Shown in pieces: positions 59,503 through 64,000 of a DNA stretch of 64,000 nucleotides. This DNA comes from an uncultured Pelagibacteraceae bacterium. Lineage in GTDB: Bacteria; Pseudomonadota; Alphaproteobacteria; Pelagibacterales; Pelagibacteraceae. The notes beneath the pieces were generated by a model. The model did no database searches. It worked only from the letters and a program-made list of their open reading frames with translations, and was not told the DNA's origin. Position 1 is the first letter of the stretch; the number at the start of each line of letters is the position of its first letter. The position numbers were made by a program, and so were the translations under genes. The DNA lies in contig CACBYG010000005.1 of assembly GCA_902543535.1 (NCBI GenBank), positions 1-64,000 of the forward strand. The letters run 5' to 3'.

Positions 59503-60642
59503 TTATCCGTTGAGTAACTTGATAGCGTAACTTAATTGATTGTCAGTATCAGACTTTATTTTAAAATCATTACCCTCCTCATTGATTTCAATATCAGGCC
59601 TGACTCCTACCTCAGAAATAGATTTTCCAGATGGTAGATAATATTTAGCAACAGTTAAACGTATTGCACCTTTATTTTTAAGTGGAATGATTGATTGAAC
59701 TGATCCTTTTCCATAGCTGTTCTCTCCAATAATTATTGCTCTTTTATGATCTTTTAGGGCACCTGCTACAATTTCAGAAGCAGAGGCTGAACCGTAATTA
59801 ATCAACACCAATAATGTTTTTCCATCTGTAATATCCCCTTTTTTAGCAAACCACTTTCGATTTTCTGATTTTTTTCTACTTTTTGTAGATACTATTTCTC
59901 CATTATCTAAAAAAAAATCTGAGATAGTTATGGCCTGGGATAATAGTCCTCCTGGATTATTTCTAAGGTCTAAGATAAATGCATTTAAATTTTCATTTTT
60001 TTTTAATTTCTTAATTTGTTTTTCTATTTGGTCGCTACTATTTTCATTGAATGAAGTGAGTCTTATATATCCAATATTATTTTCCAAAATTTCAGATTTT
60101 ACTGACTGAATTTCAATTATTTCTCTTGTGATATTAAATGTTAGTGCTTTTTTTTCTCCTACTCGCCTTACAGTTAATTCTATACCTGAACCAACTGGGC
60201 CTCTCATGAGATCTACAGCTTCAGCTAAGGATTTTCCTTGTACTTGAATATTATTTATTTTTACAATGTAGTCTCCAGCTTTTAACCCTGCCTTTGAAGC
60301 AGGAGTATCATCAATTGGTGATATTACTTTAACTACACCAGCCTCCATACTTACTTCTATACCTAGTCCTCCAAATTCACCACTTGTCTCTGTTTGCATT
60401 TGTTCAAGAATTTTTGGTGACATATATGCTGAATAAGGGTCAAGAGATTGCAATAGACCATTGATAGCAGAGTCCATACTTTCAGACTGATTTATCTCAT
60501 CAACATACTCTTTATTTATTTTTTCGAGGACTTCACCAAAAAGATCAATTTTTTTATAAATATCAATTTCAGCTGAACTAAGATTATTACTAAAAAAAAT
60601 AATAGAAAAAAAAATTATTAAATATGATTTAAAATTTTTCAT
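59503..60642 (-). CDS. ctpA: Carboxy-terminal processing protease (S41 family)
   Basis: A 379-residue periplasmic protease. It has an N-terminal signal peptide or anchor (YLIIFFSIIFFSNNLSSA, to about 24), a PDZ domain (about 90-170, including GLGIEVSMEAGVV), and the catalytic Ser and Lys in YGSASASEIVAGAL (near 282) and GENSYGKGSVQ (near 305). Such proteases process C-termini of envelope proteins. It overlaps rsfS by four bases. Confidence 0.94.
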   Translation of the reverse strand: MKNFKSYLIIFFSIIFFSNNLSSAEIDIYKKIDLFGEVLEKINKEYVDEINQSESMDSAINGLLQSLDPYSAYMSPKILEQMQTETSGEFGGLGIEVSMEAGVVKVISPIDDTPASKAGLKAGDYIVKINNIQVQGKSLAEAVDLMRGPVGSGIELTVRRVGEKKALTFNITREIIEIQSVKSEILENNIGYIRLTSFNENSSDQIEKQIKKLKKNENLNAFILDLRNNPGGLLSQAITISDFFLDNGEIVSTKSRKKSENRKWFAKKGDITDGKTLLVLINYGSASASEIVAGALKDHKRAIIIGENSYGKGSVQSIIPLKNKGAIRLTVAKYYLPSGKSISEVGVRPDIEINEEGNDFKIKSDTDNQLSYAIKLLNG

Positions 60643-60989
60643 ATCATAACCTTTTCTTTTGGAATAAATTCAGACCAAATTTTTTCAAGTTCATAAAATT
60701 TTCTTTTTTCAGGATGAAAAATATGAACAATTAAATCTATACCATCAACTAATTTCCATTCGGTACTTTGTTTTCCCTCAATCTTAGAGTCTGGGACACC
60801 ATTTTTCTTGAATTTTTCCAAAACTTGTTCCGATAAAGACTGTATATGTCTCGATGATGTACCACTTGCAATAATCATATAATCAGCCATTGAACTCTTA
60901 TCTTTTAAATCAATTGTTATAATGTCTTGAGCTTTATTTGAGTCGAGAGTGTTGATTACAATCTCTTTAAGATCTGAAATTTTGTCCAT
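60639..60989 (-). CDS. rsfS: Ribosomal silencing factor RsfS
   Basis: A 116-residue protein with KAQDIITIDLKDKSSMADY (near 19-37), the conserved IIASGTSSRHIQSLSEQV (near 40-57) and DLIVHIFHPEKRKFYELEKIW (near 89-109, the typical C-terminal end). It binds L14 and blocks subunit joining when nutrients are scarce. In many genomes rlmH follows it; here ctpA overlaps its end directly. Confidence 0.95.
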   Translation of the reverse strand: MDKISDLKEIVINTLDSNKAQDIITIDLKDKSSMADYMIIASGTSSRHIQSLSEQVLEKFKKNGVPDSKIEGKQSTEWKLVDGIDLIVHIFHPEKRKFYELEKIWSEFIPKEKVMI

Positions 60990-61006
60990 TAATTAAACTT
61001 AGACTA

Positions 61007-61528
61007 TCAAATTTTTCTTAATTGAGAAGATGAAATGTTGACCTTATTAAATTCGACAAATTTTAGTACTTCTTTATTAACTTGTCTAAATGTCTTTGAT
61101 TTCAATGAATTTTTTTTATAGCCATGACGATCAAATACTAAAATGATGCATTTTTGTGAAATTAATTTTGATTTATGCCATTTGTGGAAGTTAATCAAAT
61201 TATCAGCTCCCATCAAAAAATAAATTTCTGCTGTCTTGTTTTTTTTTAAATGATTAATCAGATCAATTGTTTTATTTGATTTAATAATATTTTCATAAAA
61301 TTTTACTTTAATAAATGAGTTTAAACCAATTATACGCTTACATTCTTTTACTCTTTTTAATACAGATGTTTCGCTTTCAGCTTTAAAAGGATTTTTTTTT
61401 GTAATTGCCCAAATTATATTGTTTAGATCAAATCTTTTTTTTGCCTCTTTGGATATTGCTAAGTGCCCTTTATGAGCAGGATCAAACGAACCTCCAAGAA
61501 CACCAATTTTTATTTTTTTCTTATTCAA
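61007..61528 (-). CDS. nadD: Nicotinate-nucleotide adenylyltransferase
   Basis: A 173-residue nucleotidyltransferase with GGSFDPAHKGHLAIS (near 11-25; the HxGH motif), MGADNLINFHKWHKSK (near 106-121) and a C-terminal ISSSQLRK in place of ISSTxIR. It makes deamido-NAD from nicotinate mononucleotide. The start is a TTG; no ATG is available. It is short compared with typical NadD (about 190-215), missing part of the C-terminal helix. Confidence 0.92.
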   Translation of the reverse strand: MNKKKIKIGVLGGSFDPAHKGHLAISKEAKKRFDLNNIIWAITKKNPFKAESETSVLKRVKECKRIIGLNSFIKVKFYENIIKSNKTIDLINHLKKNKTAEIYFLMGADNLINFHKWHKSKLISQKCIILVFDRHGYKKNSLKSKTFRQVNKEVLKFVEFNKVNISSSQLRKI

Positions 61529-61529
61529 T

Positions 61530-62780
61530 TTATTTTCTTACTTTGCCACTACTTGTGATTTCATATTTGTATGAAACTAATTGATTTAGTCCTACAGGCC
61601 CTCTAGGAGGCAATGTATTAGTAGAAATCCCAACCTCTCCACCGAAACCAAACTCTCCACCATCAGCAAACTGAGTAGAGGTATTATGCATAGCAATTGA
61701 GCTTTTAACATTTTTCAAAAAATATTTTGCTGTATTTTTATTATTTGTGATTATTGAATCAGTATGCATTGTTCCATACTTGTTTATGTGATCAATAGCT
61801 TCATTAAGATTATTTACAGTTTTTACTGATACTGCTGGTGCCAAATACTCAGTAGACCAACTTTTTTCTTTAGCTGGAAATATTGTTCCTTTGTAATATT
61901 TTTTTAAAAATTTATCTCCATATATTTTACAACTTTTATTTTCAAGCCCACTTAAAATTGGATTGCAAAAATCTTTTAAAACTTTTTTGTGAATAAGAAT
62001 TGTTTCTGTCGCACCACAAATACTTGTGTTTCTTAACTTTGCATTATAAACAACTTTTTTTGCCATGTTTAAGTTAGCATCTTTATCAACATAAGTATGA
62101 CAAAGTCCCTCAAGATGTCCAATGATAGGCACCTTAGATAATTCCTGAACTCTTTTAACTAAGTTTTTCCCTCCTCTTGGAATAATTACATCAATATATT
62201 TTTTCATATCTGACAGCATTATATCCACAACTCTTCTATGTTTTGTATCAATGAACTGAATAAAGTTTTCATCAACTTTATTAACCTTAAGCGCTTTCCT
62301 AAAAATTTTTGTTAAAATTCTATTAGTATTTATTGCTTCTGACCCACCTTTTAAAATTACTGGATTTCCAGATTTAAAGCATAGACTAGCCACATCTGAT
62401 GTAACGTTAGGTCTACTTTCATAAATAACTCCAATTACTCCGATTGGTATAGATACTTTGCTTATATTCAAACCATTAGATCTTTTCCATTTCTCCAAAG
62501 TATTGTTTATAGGGTCTTTTAATTTTGAAATTTTAATAATTGAATTTTGAATATCTTTTAGCTTAGTTTCGTTAATCAACAGTCTATTTACTAAATTATC
62601 TTTTAGACCTATTTTTCTTGCGTAACCAATATCTTTTAAGTTTTGCTTAAGAATAAATTTTTTTTCTTTTTTTAATAATTGTGCATATTTGGTTAATACT
62701 TTATTTTTAACTATTGTATTAACCTTATGCTCACAAGCTTTCCTTGCTTTTGCTCCAACTAAATTCATATATTTGATCAT
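61530..62780 (-). CDS. proA: Gamma-glutamyl phosphate reductase
   Basis: A 416-residue aldehyde-dehydrogenase-like enzyme with IGVIGVIYESRPNVTSDVA (near 112-130), VIPRGGKNLV (near 199-208), the nucleophile cysteine in NTSICGATETIL (near 251-262) and GEFGFGGEVGISTN (near 378-391). It reduces glutamyl phosphate to the semialdehyde in proline synthesis. It starts at the base directly after proB. Confidence 0.96.
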   Translation of the reverse strand: MIKYMNLVGAKARKACEHKVNTIVKNKVLTKYAQLLKKEKKFILKQNLKDIGYARKIGLKDNLVNRLLINETKLKDIQNSIIKISKLKDPINNTLEKWKRSNGLNISKVSIPIGVIGVIYESRPNVTSDVASLCFKSGNPVILKGGSEAINTNRILTKIFRKALKVNKVDENFIQFIDTKHRRVVDIMLSDMKKYIDVIIPRGGKNLVKRVQELSKVPIIGHLEGLCHTYVDKDANLNMAKKVVYNAKLRNTSICGATETILIHKKVLKDFCNPILSGLENKSCKIYGDKFLKKYYKGTIFPAKEKSWSTEYLAPAVSVKTVNNLNEAIDHINKYGTMHTDSIITNNKNTAKYFLKNVKSSIAMHNTSTQFADGGEFGFGGEVGISTNTLPPRGPVGLNQLVSYKYEITSSGKVRK

Positions 62781-63887
62781 TTAAATTTCTACCATATCAT
62801 CTTTGTGAATTACTTCAGATTTAGAAACATATCCTAATAATTTTTCAATTTGATTTGAATGATGACCCATAATTTTTATTATTTCATCAGAAGTGAATGA
62901 ACTTAATCCTCTGGCACATTCAACATTTTTCTTATCTAAAATTTTTATATGATCCCCTTTGTTAAATTTTCCTGAAATATTTTTAATTCCAGCAGCTAGT
63001 AAACTTTTACCTGATCTTAGTGCTTTTTTTGCCCCATCATCAATAATAATTTCTCCTTTTGGGGCTACCGAACTTATTATCCATTTTTTTCTTGCATCAA
63101 GTTTGGAGACCTTAGGACTAAACCAAGTACAATTATTTTGCACAATTATTTTTGTGATAGGGTTATTATGTAGCCCATTTGCAATGACCATACTACTACC
63201 TGCTAGCTGACAAATTTTTGCAGCCTCAATCTTAGTTTGCATACCGCCACTACCAAATTCATTCATACCTTTAATATTTACATTGCTTAAATCTTTTTTT
63301 AAATCTTTAACTATATTAATTAATTTTGCTTCTTTAAAAATTTTGGGGTTTTTTGTGTAAAGTCCATCAACATCAGAAAGTAGAATTAAGGTATCTGCGT
63401 TAGTAATTTGTGTAACTCTAGATGCCAACCTGTCGTTATCTCCATACTTTATTTCTGTTGTAGCTATAGTGTCATTTTCATTTACTATTGGGATAAACCC
63501 TAAGTCAAATAAATTTTCAAAAGTCCTTTTGGCATTTAAAGATCTTCTTCTTTCCTCTGTATCTTCAAGAGTAAGAAGTATTTGAGAAATGTTAAGTTTA
63601 AATTTAGCAAATGTTTGTGAAAATAAATTCATTAACTCAATTTGACCTATAGATGCAATAGCTTGACTTTGATCTAGTTTAATATTTTTTTTATTATAAT
63701 TCATTTTTTTACAACCAAGAGCTATTGCACCTGAACTCACAATTACAACTTTTTGATTTCTATCCCTTAATTTTTTGATATCTTTTGCAAAACTTGATAG
63801 CCATTTCTTTCTAATTTTTTTATTTTTATCTACAATTAGTGAAGAACCGATTTTCACAACAATTATTTTAGAATTTTTAAGGTACAT
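62781..63887 (-). CDS. proB: Glutamate 5-kinase
   Basis: A 368-residue kinase with an amino-acid kinase domain (VVKIGSSLI near 10-18; VSSGAIALG near 50-58; VNENDTIAT near 137-145; SDVDGLYTKNP near 170-180) and a C-terminal PUA domain (about 278-365). It phosphorylates glutamate as the first step to proline and is usually feedback-inhibited by proline. Its start overlaps the upstream minus-strand gene by eleven bases. Confidence 0.96.
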   Translation of the reverse strand: MYLKNSKIIVVKIGSSLIVDKNKKIRKKWLSSFAKDIKKLRDRNQKVVIVSSGAIALGCKKMNYNKKNIKLDQSQAIASIGQIELMNLFSQTFAKFKLNISQILLTLEDTEERRRSLNAKRTFENLFDLGFIPIVNENDTIATTEIKYGDNDRLASRVTQITNADTLILLSDVDGLYTKNPKIFKEAKLINIVKDLKKDLSNVNIKGMNEFGSGGMQTKIEAAKICQLAGSSMVIANGLHNNPITKIIVQNNCTWFSPKVSKLDARKKWIISSVAPKGEIIIDDGAKKALRSGKSLLAAGIKNISGKFNKGDHIKILDKKNVECARGLSSFTSDEIIKIMGHHSNQIEKLLGYVSKSEVIHKDDMVEI

Positions 63888-64000
63888 AAGATAAAAGTTT
63901 AGCCTTTATTTTAGATATAGAACTTTTTTCTAAAGTTGTCATAGTCAATATCTCACATTTTTTATTTTTGGAAAAATGATCAATTACCTCTTTTGCAGTA
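63877..64000 (-). CDS. obgE: C-terminal end of an upstream gene, probably GTPase ObgE (partial)
   Basis: On the minus strand an open frame enters from the window end (first full codon at 63999) and stops at TAA 63879-63877, giving about 40 residues ending in SSISKIKAKLLSYVP. A segment CEILTMTTLEKSSISKIKAKL fits the last strand and helix of a small GTPase domain (usually -isAlt-gi-eLk-l). The order obgE-proB-proA-nadD-rsfS is common in alphaproteobacteria, so ObgE is the likely identity. The fragment is too short for certainty. Confidence 0.6.
   Translation of the reverse strand, partial: TAKEVIDHFSKNKKCEILTMTTLEKSSISKIKAKLLSYVP

Overview
The window looks like a piece of chromosome from a SAR11-type marine alphaproteobacterium (Pelagibacterales). 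The DNA is strongly AT-rich. Genes are packed with spacers of a few bases or short overlaps, and TTG starts are frequent. The gene families are those of a streamlined oligotroph: ABC, TRAP and DMT uptake systems and a complete DMSP-demethylation set. The assignment rests on this gene content and on recognisable protein motifs; no database search was run. There is no gene-free stretch longer than about 160 bases. I saw no tRNA, rRNA, CRISPR array, insertion sequence or prophage gene.

Region 1 (1-6982, + strand) is a 2-hydroxyacid/2-oxoacid module. It holds two tandem FMN-dependent alpha-hydroxyacid oxidases (the first cut by the window edge), a class I aminotransferase with a possible structured leader, a GlcD-type FAD oxidase, an NAD(P)-dependent D-2-hydroxyacid dehydrogenase and an MFS transporter. 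Region 2 (6989-14770) begins with a minus-strand regulator that has an AcoR-like GAF part and a Fis-type helix-turn-helix but no AAA+ domain. It is transcribed divergently from a zinc alcohol dehydrogenase and a five-gene carbohydrate-type ABC importer. The intergenic region between them carries two sigma70-like promoters and two perfect inverted repeats. Region 3 (14771-21917) is a Tat-exported, TakP-like TRAP transporter with a strong intrinsic terminator after the binding protein, then an amidase, a 58-residue membrane protein, a DMT exporter, an alpha/beta hydrolase and a secreted unknown.

Region 4 begins with ftsY and dapF on the minus strand (21910-23651). From ffh (23810) to atpC (59031) every gene is on the + strand: ffh-rpsP-trmD-rplS, leuCDB, a DMSP demethylation set (dmdC, dmdB, an alpha/beta hydrolase, dmdA), asd, sdhCDAB, mmsA, mdh, sucCDAB-lpd, a TPR/O-GlcNAc-transferase-like gene, priA and atpHAGDC. 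The last segment (59028-64000) is minus strand: rppH, ctpA, rsfS, nadD, proA, proB and the C-terminal end of a protein that is probably ObgE.

Functionally the window joins uptake of organic acids and sugars or polyols, oxidation of hydroxyacids and DMSP-derived sulfur compounds, the full 2-oxoglutarate-to-malate part of the TCA cycle (with fumarase not seen here) and the F1 part of ATP synthase. The items most worth a second look are the compact regulatory region at 8075-8219, the hairpin cluster upstream of ffh, the folded leader at 2137-2200, the hydrolase embedded between dmdB and dmdA, the degenerate signature motif in one ABC ATPase, and the shared acidic tails on ribosomal proteins S16 and L19.
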